64,000 nt of DNA from LMDS01 sp039930465 (GCA_039930465.1 JBDTTU010000009.1:7293-71292); one strand, 5' to 3'; shown: positions 36,914-45,933, counted from the stretch's first letter. Notes: generated by a model from the letters alone, not told the origin. Numbers and translations: made by a program.

Positions 36914-38257
36914 GTGAAGGAGAGACACTGGAACAGCCTGGTTGCCACGCTCAGGCGCGGTCAGAGCGTGCTGGTGCTGGGCCCCGAGGTTCCGGTCGGC
37001 TCCGCGCTTCGCAACGCCGCGGGCGCGCCACCCGACGACACGAGTTTTTCCGATGAACTGGCGCGCGCACTCGCCAGCGAACTCGAAGACGAAAACCAGC
37101 ACGCCGGCGGCAAGAACCTCGCGGCTCTCGCCCAGCAATACGAAGACACCGAGGGCTTCGGGGCCAGCGCCTTGCGCGCGAAAGCGGCGAGGTTCTACAA
37201 CCAGGCCTCGTTCGAGCCGTCTGCGGTCCACAAGACGCTTGCTTCGCTGCCGTTCCCGCTGATCCTCACGACCTGCCAGGATCCGCTGCTCAAACGCTCG
37301 CTGCTCGATGCCGGCAAGGCGCCCATCTCGCAGCGTTACCACCTGCGCGGCGACAAGCGCCAGAACCCCGAGTTCATGCTGCCCGAGTCACCGGCCACGC
37401 CGGTGGTCTTTCACTTGTTCGGCGATTCGGCCGAACCGTCGTCGCTGGTGCTGAGCGACAACGACATCCTCGACTTCCTGATCGGCATCGTCTCAGAGAA
37501 CCCGCCGCTGCCCAACAGCCTGCTGCGGGTGCTGAAGCGGCCGGGGCAGACCTTCCTGTTCGTCGGCTTCGGCATCCGGCACTGGCACCTGCGGATCCTG
37601 CTCAAGGTGATCCTGCGCGCACTCGAACTGAACCGCACCGGCAGCGCGATCGCCGCCGAGCCGCTGCGCAGCCTGGCGCCCACCGACCGCGACGACACCA
37701 TCCTGTTCTACCAGCGCGGCATGCGGGTCGAAGTCGAAGACTCCGATGTCGGCACCTTCCTCGAAGGCCTGTCGAAGCGGCTCGAGAGCGAAGGCGGCTT
37801 CGACGCCGTACCCGCGCCGCTCGGGCCTTGCCCGCGCGTTTTCATCAGCTACGCGCGCGAAGACCGCGAGCTGGCCGCGCGAGTGCACGCGGCGCTGCTG
37901 GCCGCGCATTTCGACCCCTGGCTCGACCAGGACGCACTGGTCGGCGGCGAAGACTGGGACGCTCACATCGAAAATGAACTGCGCGCCACCGACTTCACGC
38001 TGGTGCTGTACACGCCGGCCTTCTGCCGCAAGAGCGACAGCTACGTCAACAAGGAACTGGCGCTGGCGCGGCGCCGCGCGCTGAACGTGCGCGGCTCGTT
38101 CCTGATTCCGCTGCGCACCCACGACATCGCCGACGACGAACGCGTGCGCGAACTCGGCGAATACAACGAGATGGCGCTGCGCCCCGAAGCCTTCGACGAA
38201 GACCTGGCCAAGGTCGTCTCGACCATGTCGCGCGAATTCCAGCGCCGCAATCGGTAG
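36914..38257 (+). CDS. SIR2-like/TIR two-domain protein (candidate immune effector)
   Basis: A 447-residue protein starting at GTG 36914, chosen because GGAGG lies four bases upstream; the frame is open further 5' but without structure. Residues ~10-290 form a SIR2_2-like domain: SVLVLGPEVPVG, LTTCQDPLLKRSL near 117-129, FHLFGD near 166-171 and FLFVGFGIRHWHLRILL near 214-230. Residues ~306-447 form a TIR domain: PRVFISYAREDRELAARVH, FDPWLDQDALVGGEDW, and SDSYVNKELALARRRA, with the likely catalytic Glu at about 381. The SIR2 Asn of the usual TTNxD is replaced by Cys (TTCQD). SIR2 and TIR domains are both NAD-consuming modules in phage defence. Five bases separate it from the STAND gene, so they form one operon. 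Confidence 0.85.
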   Translation: MKERHWNSLVATLRRGQSVLVLGPEVPVGSALRNAAGAPPDDTSFSDELARALASELEDENQHAGGKNLAALAQQYEDTEGFGASALRAKAARFYNQASFEPSAVHKTLASLPFPLILTTCQDPLLKRSLLDAGKAPISQRYHLRGDKRQNPEFMLPESPATPVVFHLFGDSAEPSSLVLSDNDILDFLIGIVSENPPLPNSLLRVLKRPGQTFLFVGFGIRHWHLRILLKVILRALELNRTGSAIAAEPLRSLAPTDRDDTILFYQRGMRVEVEDSDVGTFLEGLSKRLESEGGFDAVPAPLGPCPRVFISYAREDRELAARVHAALLAAHFDPWLDQDALVGGEDWDAHIENELRATDFTLVLYTPAFCRKSDSYVNKELALARRRALNVRGSFLIPLRTHDIADDERVRELGEYNEMALRPEAFDEDLAKVVSTMSREFQRRNR

Positions 38258-38262
38258 GCCGC

Positions 38263-40395
38263 ATGGACAACAACACCGGCCAACGTTACCGCGGCGCCCA
38301 GCCGTTCAGCGATGACGAACTGTCGCAGCGCACCTTCTTCGGCCGGCAAGAGGCCTCGGAATCGCTGACGAACCAGGTGCTCGCCAACCGGCTGGTGGTG
38401 GTGTATGCCAAGTCGGGCGTCGGCAAGTCGTCCCTGCTCAATGCCGGCGTGGCGCCACGCCTGCGCGAGGCGGGCTACCAGCCGCTGATGATCCGGCTCA
38501 ACGACATTCAGCTCGGGCCCACGGCCTCGGTTTTCGATGGCGTGCGCTCCGAGGCGTCACGACAGAAGACCGAGTACGTGCACGGCGACACCACGTCGCT
38601 CTGGGCCTTCTTCAAGACCGTGGAGTTCTGGCGCGGCGACCGTTTGCTCACGCCGGTGCTGGTCATCGACCAGTTCGAAGAGCTGTTCACGCTGCACTCC
38701 GAAGCGGCACGCGACGCTTTCCTGTCCGACCTGAGCTACATCATTCGCGGTGTGCAGCCGCCCTCGCCCGACGCCGCGCAACAGGTGCTCGGCGACACGG
38801 CGCCTTCGATCCACGTGGTGCTGTCCTTGCGCGAAGACTTCCTCGGCATTCTCGAAGACGGCGCCGACCGCATTCCGCAGATCATGGACCACCGCTTCAG
38901 GCTCGTGCCGCTGAGCCGGCAGAGTGCGGCTGAAGCGATGGCCGGCCCGGCGATGCTCGCCGACCCGACGCTGGCCACGCGCCCGTTCACGCTCGCCCCC
39001 GAATTCACCGAGGTGGTGCTCGACTACCTGACCACACGCACGGCGGGCGCGTCCGACGTCGCCCGGCGTTTTGTCGAGCCCTTCCATCTGCAGCTGATCT
39101 GCCAACGTGTCGAGCAAGTCGTTGCTGCCAAGGCGCAGAAGCCCGGCGCCGAGCGGGCTTTCACACTGGCCGATTTCGGCGGCGAAGCGGCGTTGTCGCA
39201 CACCCTCGCCACGTTCTACACCAACGCGATCCGCTCGGTCTCGGAGCCGCATTTCCGGCCGGTCGCGAAGCGCCTGTGCGAAGAGTTCCTCATCAGCCCG
39301 GAAGGCCGGCGCCTGAGCATCGAAGAACACGAGCTGCGCAAACAGCTTCGCCTCTCGGAGCCGGCACTCGCGCAGCTCGTCGGCAGCCGGCTGCTGCGCA
39401 CCGACCGCAGGTCCGACAGCACCTACTACGAACTCAGCCACGACGCGCTGGTCGAGCCGGTGCTCGCGACGCGACGCACCCAGGCTCTGGTGCGCGGCTG
39501 GTCGGCGATCGCCTTCGGGTCATTGGCCGTGCCGATGAGTGGGCTGCTGGTCTTGTACGGCTTGCTCTACCTGATGTGGCCGCACATCAGCGGCGGCACG
39601 GTCGAGCCGGTGGCCGCGGTCTTCGTGATGGTGAGCGGCGCCGGCTTGCTGCTGGTGTCGATGCAGATATGGCGCGCCGGCTGGCGCGCCCACCGCCGTT
39701 ACCGCCCGCGCGGCCTGCGGCCGGCCGAACAGCCGATGCCGGTGTTCGTCAAACCGCGCGACAAGCTGATCGGGTCGGCGCTGCTCACTGCGGGGTTTCT
39801 CACCGTCGGGTTCTTTGCCCTCGCCGGCTTCTTCGTGTCCGTCGCCGTCATCGTGCTATTCCTTCAGGGCGGTGTGGTGCCCGCGTGGGTCTCGCAAGGC
39901 GTGAACCCGTTCTGGAAAAACGTCTACCAGCATCCGGTGCAAGAGATCGGCTGGTTGTTCTTGACGGTCGCCACCAGCCTGCTCTTCGGCGTCGTGCTGT
40001 GCCGCAAGGGGTGGCGCAGGCTCCACCCCGAAGCTGCGTCGTGGGGTGCGACCTTCCGGCACCGCATGTCGACGCACTGGCTCGCGCACCTCGGCGCGCG
40101 CGGGCTGCGGCTCGGCGCGAGCGTGCTCGGGATCGCATTCGTGGTCTGGAGCGTTTATCTGACACAACGCTGCGCGAATTCTTCGCAGGGTCTGTTGCCC
40201 GAGTGGCTGCCGACCTCGCTGCTGAACGGCTACACGCCTGTGCTCTGCAAGAAGGCTTTCGAAGGCAGCTTGAGCATGGACGACTTCTCGGTCGGATTCT
40301 TCGTCTTCTCGGTTTTTTGCCTGTCGCTTCCGGGCGTGCTGCAGATGCTGCACGCCGGCTATCGGCGCCTGCTGCCGGCTCGACCGAAGGTCTGA
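38263..40395 (+). CDS. STAND-type (nSTAND1-like) ATPase with C-terminal membrane segments
   Basis: A 710-residue protein. It begins with a short leader and FFGRQEASESL, then Walker A SGVGKSS at 51-57 and Walker B VLVIDQFEELF at 132-142. SLREDFLG (188-195) and HRFRLVPLSR (210-219) are further NTPase marks, and a winged-helix part ends YYELSHDALVEPVL near 388-401, the usual end of an nSTAND1 module. In place of WD40 or TPR sensor repeats there are about six hydrophobic helices (near 412-440, 447-470, 502-533, 562-582, 615-634 and 676-697). STAND ATPases act as switches that oligomerise on sensing a trigger. Next to the SIR2-TIR protein this is a sensor/effector pair by analogy; the role is inferred. 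Confidence 0.82.
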   Translation: MDNNTGQRYRGAQPFSDDELSQRTFFGRQEASESLTNQVLANRLVVVYAKSGVGKSSLLNAGVAPRLREAGYQPLMIRLNDIQLGPTASVFDGVRSEASRQKTEYVHGDTTSLWAFFKTVEFWRGDRLLTPVLVIDQFEELFTLHSEAARDAFLSDLSYIIRGVQPPSPDAAQQVLGDTAPSIHVVLSLREDFLGILEDGADRIPQIMDHRFRLVPLSRQSAAEAMAGPAMLADPTLATRPFTLAPEFTEVVLDYLTTRTAGASDVARRFVEPFHLQLICQRVEQVVAAKAQKPGAERAFTLADFGGEAALSHTLATFYTNAIRSVSEPHFRPVAKRLCEEFLISPEGRRLSIEEHELRKQLRLSEPALAQLVGSRLLRTDRRSDSTYYELSHDALVEPVLATRRTQALVRGWSAIAFGSLAVPMSGLLVLYGLLYLMWPHISGGTVEPVAAVFVMVSGAGLLLVSMQIWRAGWRAHRRYRPRGLRPAEQPMPVFVKPRDKLIGSALLTAGFLTVGFFALAGFFVSVAVIVLFLQGGVVPAWVSQGVNPFWKNVYQHPVQEIGWLFLTVATSLLFGVVLCRKGWRRLHPEAASWGATFRHRMSTHWLAHLGARGLRLGASVLGIAFVVWSVYLTQRCANSSQGLLPEWLPTSLLNGYTPVLCKKAFEGSLSMDDFSVGFFVFSVFCLSLPGVLQMLHAGYRRLLPARPKV

Positions 40396-40416
40396 GCCGG
40401 GGTCGAGCGCGGGCTG

Positions 40417-41589
40417 CTAACCCGCCAGCTCGGGCCGCTTCGAGATCATCAGGTCGATGAAGGTTTCGGCGTCTTGCCGGATCACGATGCGCACCGGAAA
40501 AAAGCGCAGTTGCGGTGCAAACCAGATCTCGGCACTGAGCTCGTTCGGGCGCAGCACCGAGCGCCGGGGTTGCAGGTGAATGGTGGGCAGCGGGCCGAAA
40601 GGCGCGTTGAGCACTTCTTCGGCGACCACGTCATACGTCCACACGTCGACCTTGTGCGGCAGCGCCAGCGGAATCTCGACCGTGTTGCCCACGCGCAGTT
40701 GCTCGGGCCGGGTGCTGAACACGTACATCAGTTGCACGAACTGGCTCGCGGTGTCTTGCACGCCGGGCACGGTGTCGCGCCGCTCGCCGTTGGCGAGCAC
40801 CACGCTGCCGGGCTCGAAGCTCAGGCCCACGATGCTGCGGTTGCGCAGCACGACCTTGGTGTCTTGTTCGTAGCGGCGCGGGCTCAGGCCCTCGGCCGAT
40901 ATTTCGCCATCGCTGCTCATGCGGCGCGTAATCAGCGGCGCCACGCTCGGCCCGACGACGAGGTCGAGGTGCACCTGATAGCGCGAGCCGGAACGAATCC
41001 ATTCGACCTGCGCGCTGCCGTTCACGTCGCCACGAAAGTAGCCGGTGAGCAGGTAGCTCACGCGTGTGGACGAAGGCCAGGCAAAAGCGGCCGGCGCGCT
41101 GGCGGCGTCTGGCGGGGCGCTGGCAGCGGCCAGCATCGGCTCGGACATCGGCGCGGGCACAGGATCGGGCTCGGGAACAGACACGGGAGGATCCGGCACG
41201 ACGAGCGGCGCCGCAGGGTCGGGCACCGGCAACACAACGGGTTCTGGCACCGGCGGCCCGGCAGCCAGCACCGGCTCAACCGGCTCTTGCGGTGCAGAAG
41301 CCACCCGGGCCGGCTTCGCGGCCTTGCTGCGGACCACTCGTGGCGCCTCGGCGGCGGGAGGCGCCGCAGGCGCGGCAACGGCCGGCGCGGCCATCATCAT
41401 CTCGCGCACGTAGACCACCTCGATGCGCTCGAGCTTCGTGGTGTCGTTGTGGATGTCGGCGATGCGGTCGACCACCTGCTGCGTCAGCCAGCCATGCACG
41501 GCCAGCACGAGCAAGATCACGCCGGCCAGGCCCGCATGGCGCGCCGGGCTCGGGGCCGGGCCGATCAGTGCTTTCAGTCCGAAAGCCAT
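40417..41589 (-). CDS. DUF3108 domain protein with Pro/Ala-rich linker
   Basis: A 390-residue membrane-anchored periplasmic protein. One N-terminal helix (LAGVILLVLAVHGWLTQQVV, ~20-40) is followed by a long Pro-Ala-Val linker (~66-165, with repeated PEP and VPDP steps) and a C-terminal beta-barrel-like DUF3108 domain (TRVSYLLTGYFRGDVNGSAQ through the end). The TonB-like architecture suggests it spans the periplasm, but function is unknown. The start overlaps the end of the M61 peptidase gene by 16 bases, so they are co-transcribed. Confidence 0.82.
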   Translation of the reverse strand: MAFGLKALIGPAPSPARHAGLAGVILLVLAVHGWLTQQVVDRIADIHNDTTKLERIEVVYVREMMMAAPAVAAPAAPPAAEAPRVVRSKAAKPARVASAPQEPVEPVLAAGPPVPEPVVLPVPDPAAPLVVPDPPVSVPEPDPVPAPMSEPMLAAASAPPDAASAPAAFAWPSSTRVSYLLTGYFRGDVNGSAQVEWIRSGSRYQVHLDLVVGPSVAPLITRRMSSDGEISAEGLSPRRYEQDTKVVLRNRSIVGLSFEPGSVVLANGERRDTVPGVQDTASQFVQLMYVFSTRPEQLRVGNTVEIPLALPHKVDVWTYDVVAEEVLNAPFGPLPTIHLQPRRSVLRPNELSAEIWFAPQLRFFPVRIVIRQDAETFIDLMISKRPELAG

Positions 41590-43379
41590 GCCTTTTGCAA
41601 CGCAGCAGCGGCCGCCGCCGGCTTCAGCGCCGCCTTGAGCGTGACGCCGGGCCCGCCCGCCGCAGTCGTCTGCGGCAGCGTGAGCGGCAGGCTCAGCACC
41701 CGCTGGTCGCGCGCGACCAGCACGGTGGCCGGCTTGCCGGGTTGCATCAGCCGCAGGGCTTCATCGAGCCGGCGCAGGCGCCAGCCCTCGAGCGCCAGCA
41801 ACTCGTCACCGACCGACAGGCCGGCGCGTTCGGCGGCGCCACCCCGCAGCACATGGCTGACCTTCACGCCGGTGAGCGCGCTTTCGCTGACGCGCAGGCC
41901 GAGGCGCTGCGCCAGCGTGGCGGCCTCGGCAGCCCAGTCGACGCCGAACGCGGCCAGCGCTCCTTGCAGCGGCAGATCGTCGGTACCGTGGACCCAGGCG
42001 TCGAGCTCGGTATCGAACGCTCGGCCTCCCACCTTCAGCAGCGCGGCACGAATCTGCGCCTCATCGATCGGCCCGCCCGCGTTGACTGGAGTCCCTTCGT
42101 GCTGCGCACTCCGGTGTTCGCCCTTGGGGCGGCCCGGCGTGCTCACGGCCCACAGTTCGCGCATCACGGCATCGAGCGAACCGCGGCCTTCGCGGCGCAG
42201 CGTGAGGTCGAGTGCGAGCGCCACCAGCGAGCCCTTGGTGTAGTAGCTGATGGTCGCGTTCGGTGTGTTCTCGTCGCTGCGGTAGTACTTCACCCAGGTG
42301 TCGAAGCTCGACTGCGCCACGCTCTGCACCTTGCGACCCGGCAGCGCGAGCACGCCGCTCACGGTGCGACCGACCAGCTTGAGGTAACGCGCCGTGTCGA
42401 TCAGCCCGCAGCGCACCAGGAACAGGTCGTCGTAGTACGACGTGAAGCCTTCGAAGAACCACAGCAGTTCGGTGTAGTTTTCCTGCGTGTAGTCGTAGCG
42501 CGCAAATTCGGCCGGGCGCAGGCGCTTCACGTTCCAGGTGTGGAAGTACTCGTGGCTGATCAGGCCGAGCAGGTTGGCGTAGCCATCACTGGTCTCGGTC
42601 TTGCCGGCCTGCGGCAGGTCGCGGCGCGAGCCGATCAGTGCGGTGCTGGCGCGATGCTCCAGGCCACCGTGGCCGTCTTCGATCAGGTTGAGCAGGAAGA
42701 CGTAGCGCTCGAACGGCGGCCTTTTCTTGCCGTGCCAGAAACGGATCTGCGCTTCGCAGATGCGCTGTGAATCCTTCAGCAAACGTTCGCCGTCGAAGTC
42801 GGGCAAGGCGCCCGCCACCACGAACTCGTGCATCACGCCGCAGGCCTTGAACTCGCCACGCCAGAAGCGGCCCATCTCGACCGGGTGGTCGACGAGCTCG
42901 TCGTAGTCGGCCGCTTCATAAGTGCCCCGGCCCGCGGCATCGGCCTTGACCACGCGCATCGCCGTGGCCACCTGCCAGCCCGCCGGCAGCGTGCGCAGCT
43001 CGACGCGGTGCGGCAGCGCCTCGGAGCCTTCAACGCGCAGGCACAGGCCGGTGCCGTTGAAGAAGCCGCGGTTCGCATCGAGGAAGGCCGCACGCACCGA
43101 GGTGTCGAAGGCGTACACGAGGTAGCTCACGCTGAGCGCGCCGCGCCCGGTGCAGTGGGCCAGCCAGGTCGCCTTGTCGAGCTGCTGCAGCGGCAGTTCG
43201 CGCGCGCCCTGCTTCGCGCTCATGCCGGAGAGGTGGCGTGCGAACTCGCGCACCAGGTAACTGCCGGGAATCCACACCGGCAGGCTCAGGCGCTGCTCGG
43301 CGGCGGGCCTGGGCACCGTCAAGGTCACGCGGAACAGGTGGGCGTGAGCGTCGGCAACGTCGATGCGGTAGGTGATCAT
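41574..43379 (-). CDS. M61-family metallopeptidase with PDZ domain
   Basis: About 601 residues from ATG 43379 (MITYRIDVADAHAHLFRVT); an ATG at 43391 is possible. The N-terminal domain (VWIPGSYLVREFARHLS) leads to the zinc site HEYFHTWNVKR, with HExxH at about residues 276-280, and the third ligand Glu in LLWFFEGFTSYYDDLF about 32 residues later. A PDZ domain covers ~500-580 (SHVLRGGAAERAGLSVGDEL). This is the glycyl-aminopeptidase family M61; no signal peptide is obvious, so it appears cytoplasmic. Confidence 0.93.
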   Translation of the reverse strand: MITYRIDVADAHAHLFRVTLTVPRPAAEQRLSLPVWIPGSYLVREFARHLSGMSAKQGARELPLQQLDKATWLAHCTGRGALSVSYLVYAFDTSVRAAFLDANRGFFNGTGLCLRVEGSEALPHRVELRTLPAGWQVATAMRVVKADAAGRGTYEAADYDELVDHPVEMGRFWRGEFKACGVMHEFVVAGALPDFDGERLLKDSQRICEAQIRFWHGKKRPPFERYVFLLNLIEDGHGGLEHRASTALIGSRRDLPQAGKTETSDGYANLLGLISHEYFHTWNVKRLRPAEFARYDYTQENYTELLWFFEGFTSYYDDLFLVRCGLIDTARYLKLVGRTVSGVLALPGRKVQSVAQSSFDTWVKYYRSDENTPNATISYYTKGSLVALALDLTLRREGRGSLDAVMRELWAVSTPGRPKGEHRSAQHEGTPVNAGGPIDEAQIRAALLKVGGRAFDTELDAWVHGTDDLPLQGALAAFGVDWAAEAATLAQRLGLRVSESALTGVKVSHVLRGGAAERAGLSVGDELLALEGWRLRRLDEALRLMQPGKPATVLVARDQRVLSLPLTLPQTTAAGGPGVTLKAALKPAAAAAALQKAWLSD

Positions 43380-43401
43380 GTTCAAGGCCAATTGGAAAAG
43401 A

Positions 43402-43842
43402 TCAGCTGCCGGCAGCGCCGATAAAACAACTCAGGCTCGCCACCACGCTGAACCGGAACCGCAGCGAGAGCCAGCGCGAGGCGCCGTGCTGGGGGTAGAC
43501 CTTGCGGTCGACGAGATAACTGACCACCAGCATCACACCGTGGAGCACGAGGCCGGCGTAGGGCTGCATCACCACCGCGACCCAGGCCACGAGCGCCGGC
43601 ACCACGCCCCAGACGAACAGGCGTGGTGGCGCGTTCTCGTCAAGAAAACCGAAGCCCCAGTGAATGCCGCCGATCAAGGCCAGCACCACCGCTGCGTAGC
43701 CTGAGAGCGCCGCCGCAACGTAAGGGTGGGCGTCGGCCCGCACGATCCAGACCAAAGCCGCACCGAGCACGAAAGGCAACAAGGCGAGATAGCCGAGACG
43801 AAAGGCCACCGGGTCACTTGAAGCGGGCAACAGTTCGGACAA
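43402..43842 (-). CDS. DUF3429 small membrane protein
   Basis: A 146-residue protein with four or five transmembrane helices, of the DUF3429 family (LGYLALLPFVLGAALVWIV, then YAAVVLALIGGIHWGFGFL). I place the start at TTG 43842 (LSELLPASSDPVAFRL), which has GAGGAG six bases upstream. The open frame goes further to 43992, but that would cover the divergent GbsR gene. Function unknown. It lies 23 bases upstream of the M61 peptidase on the same strand. Confidence 0.78.
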   Translation of the reverse strand: MSELLPASSDPVAFRLGYLALLPFVLGAALVWIVRADAHPYVAAALSGYAAVVLALIGGIHWGFGFLDENAPPRLFVWGVVPALVAWVAVVMQPYAGLVLHGVMLVVSYLVDRKVYPQHGASRWLSLRFRFSVVASLSCFIGAAGS

Positions 43843-43910
43843 GCGGGCTCCTCGAACACGATGCGCGGATTGTCGCCGCAGGCCACGACAAGCTCGCGCT
43901 TCCAATTCCT

Positions 43911-43944
43911 GAGTTTTCAGTATTTCCTGAAACTTCGGTAGACT
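43911..43944 (+). promoter_or_regulatory. Likely operator and promoter of the gbsR-cioAB operon
   Basis: TTTCAG-TATTTC-CTGAAA (43915-43932) is an exact inverted repeat with six-base arms; the match extends imperfectly outward to ten-base arms. TTTCAG and TAGACT (43939-43944), 18 bases apart, could act as -35 and -10. That would put the transcript start at or very near the ATG at 43951, so GbsR may be translated from a leaderless message. Self-regulation by the encoded MarR/GbsR protein is the natural reading. All of this is inferred from pattern. Confidence 0.45.
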
Positions 43945-43950
43945 ATCGGA

Positions 43951-44505
43951 ATGACCTCGCTGTCCCCGCTCGTTCGCAGCTTCGTGGCCCATTTCGGCGA
44001 GATGGGCAGCCGCTGGGGCATCAACCGCACGGTGGGGCAGATCTACGCGCTGATCTTCGTGTCACCCACCGCGCTCAACGCCGACGACCTCGCCGAAAAG
44101 CTCGAGTTCTCGCGCTCCAACGTGAGCATGGGCCTGAAGGAATTGCAGGCCTGGCGGCTCGTGAACCTGCGCCACCTGAGTGGCGACCGGCGTGAGTACT
44201 TCGACGCCCCGAGCGATGCCTGGGAAATCTTCCGCACCCTGGCCGAAGAGCGCCGCCGCCGCGAGATCGAGCCCACGCTCTCGATGCTGCGCAACGCGCT
44301 GCTCGAAGAACCCACCACCGACGAAGACCGCGTGGCGCTGGAGCGCATGCGCGGCATGCACGACTTGATCGAGCTCACGACGACCTGGTTCGACGACGTG
44401 CAGCGCATGGACCAGCAAACGCTCTCGCGCCTGATGAAGATGGGCGCCAAAGTGCAAAAAGTGCTTGAATTCACCGGCCGCGCCGTGGCCGGAACCAAAC
44501 GCTGA
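43951..44505 (+). CDS. GbsR/MarR-family transcriptional regulator
   Basis: A 184-residue winged-helix protein. The helix-turn-helix is in LNADDLAEKLEFSRSNVSMGLKEL followed by the wing LVNLRHLSGDRREYFDA, the GbsR form. An acidic helical C terminus follows (EERRRREIEPTLSMLRNALL). It is 15 bases upstream of cioA on the same strand, so it likely controls the oxidase operon. An inverted repeat at 43915-43932 just before its start is a candidate site. Confidence 0.9.
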   Translation: MTSLSPLVRSFVAHFGEMGSRWGINRTVGQIYALIFVSPTALNADDLAEKLEFSRSNVSMGLKELQAWRLVNLRHLSGDRREYFDAPSDAWEIFRTLAEERRRREIEPTLSMLRNALLEEPTTDEDRVALERMRGMHDLIELTTTWFDDVQRMDQQTLSRLMKMGAKVQKVLEFTGRAVAGTKR

Positions 44506-44520
44506 ACAAGAAAGACTTCG

Positions 44521-45933
44521 ATGGACGCCCTGATCCTGGCCCGAATGCAGTTCGCGGCCAACATCACCTTTCACATCCTGTTCCCGACCATCAGCATCGG
44601 CATGGGCTGGGCGCTGCTGTTCTTCCGGCTGCGCTGGCTGAAGACACGCAACGGCACTGACAAAGCCGCAGCCCAGGGCTGGCTCGACGCCTACCGTTTC
44701 TGGACCAAAGTGTTCGCGCTGAGCTTCGCGCTCGGCGTGGTCAGCGGCATCACGATGAGCTTCCAGTTCGGCACCAACTGGCCGGGCTTCATGGAGAAGG
44801 TCGGCAACATCGCCGGGCCGCTGCTGGGCTACGAGGTGCTCACCGCGTTTTTCCTCGAAGCCGGCTTCCTCGGTGTGATGTTGTTCGGCCATGGCAAGGT
44901 GAGCGAACGGGTGCACTTGATGGCGACGTTCTTCGTGGCCTTCGGCACCACGCTCAGCGCGTTCTGGATCCTGGCGTTGAACTCCTGGATGCAGACGCCA
45001 GCGGGTTACGAAGTCATCGACGGCGTGTACCACGTGAAAAGCTGGCTCGACGTGATCTTCAACCCGTCGTTCCCCTACCGCCTGACCCACATGCTGCTGG
45101 CCTCGGCCCTGACCTGCGCTTTCCTGCTGATCGGCCTGAGTGCCTGGCAGGTGTTGCGCGGCGTGGCCCAGCGCTCGGCGCCGCGGGTGCTGCGCGTGGG
45201 GCTCACGCTCGCAGCGATCGTGATTCCGGTGCAGATCATGGTCGGCGACGCGCACGGCCTGAACACGCTCGAACACCAGCCGGCGAAGATCGCCGCGATG
45301 GAAGGTGTGTGGGAAACCGAACGCGGCGCGCCGCTGCTGCTGTTCGCCATACCCGACAAGGAAACGCGCAGCAACCATTTCGAGATCAAGGTGCCGAAAC
45401 TGGCGAGCCTGATCCTCACGCACGATCTCGATGGCGAGATCAAGGGCCTGAATTCCTTTGGCGACAAGCACCCGCCGCCGCTGCCGCTGTTCTTCGCCTT
45501 CCGCATCATGGTCGGCGTGGGCCTGCTGATGCTCGCCACGAGCTGGCTCGGCTGGTGGCTGTACCGGCGAGCGAAGTGGCAACCTGCCTTGCTGCCACGC
45601 GCGCTGCTGTGGCTGTTCGCGGGCATGACGTTCTCGGGCTGGGTGGCCACCGTTGCCGGGTGGTACGTGACCGAAATCGGCCGCCAGCCGTTCATCGTGT
45701 ACGGGCTGATCCGCACCGCCGACGTGGCTTCTTCGGTGCCCTCGGCCATGATCGGGCTGACGCTCGCGCTCTACATCACGCTGTACCTGGCGTTGATCGT
45801 CGCCTACGTGACGGTGCTGAAGTACATGGCCGAAAAGCCTGAAGAGGTTCTGCAGCGCGACGTGGTCGAACAGGCGGCAACGCCAGCCGGCGCCAGCACG
45901 TCGCCGGTGTTGCCGAGCGGGAGCGCCGCATGA
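44521..45933 (+). CDS. cioA: Cytochrome bd-type ubiquinol oxidase subunit I (CioA/CydA)
   Basis: A 470-residue membrane subunit. His18 in the first helix (FAANITFHILFPTISIGMGW) is the expected haem b595 ligand; further marks are FQFGTNWPGF, EAGFLGVMLFG, GDAHGLNTLEHQPAKIAAMEG, and GRQPFIVYGLIRTADVAS with GWVATVAGWYVTEIG. The Q loop is short, as in the cyanide-insensitive CIO subgroup. It oxidises ubiquinol and reduces oxygen. It overlaps cioB by four bases. Confidence 0.95.
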   Translation: MDALILARMQFAANITFHILFPTISIGMGWALLFFRLRWLKTRNGTDKAAAQGWLDAYRFWTKVFALSFALGVVSGITMSFQFGTNWPGFMEKVGNIAGPLLGYEVLTAFFLEAGFLGVMLFGHGKVSERVHLMATFFVAFGTTLSAFWILALNSWMQTPAGYEVIDGVYHVKSWLDVIFNPSFPYRLTHMLLASALTCAFLLIGLSAWQVLRGVAQRSAPRVLRVGLTLAAIVIPVQIMVGDAHGLNTLEHQPAKIAAMEGVWETERGAPLLLFAIPDKETRSNHFEIKVPKLASLILTHDLDGEIKGLNSFGDKHPPPLPLFFAFRIMVGVGLLMLATSWLGWWLYRRAKWQPALLPRALLWLFAGMTFSGWVATVAGWYVTEIGRQPFIVYGLIRTADVASSVPSAMIGLTLALYITLYLALIVAYVTVLKYMAEKPEEVLQRDVVEQAATPAGASTSPVLPSGSAA

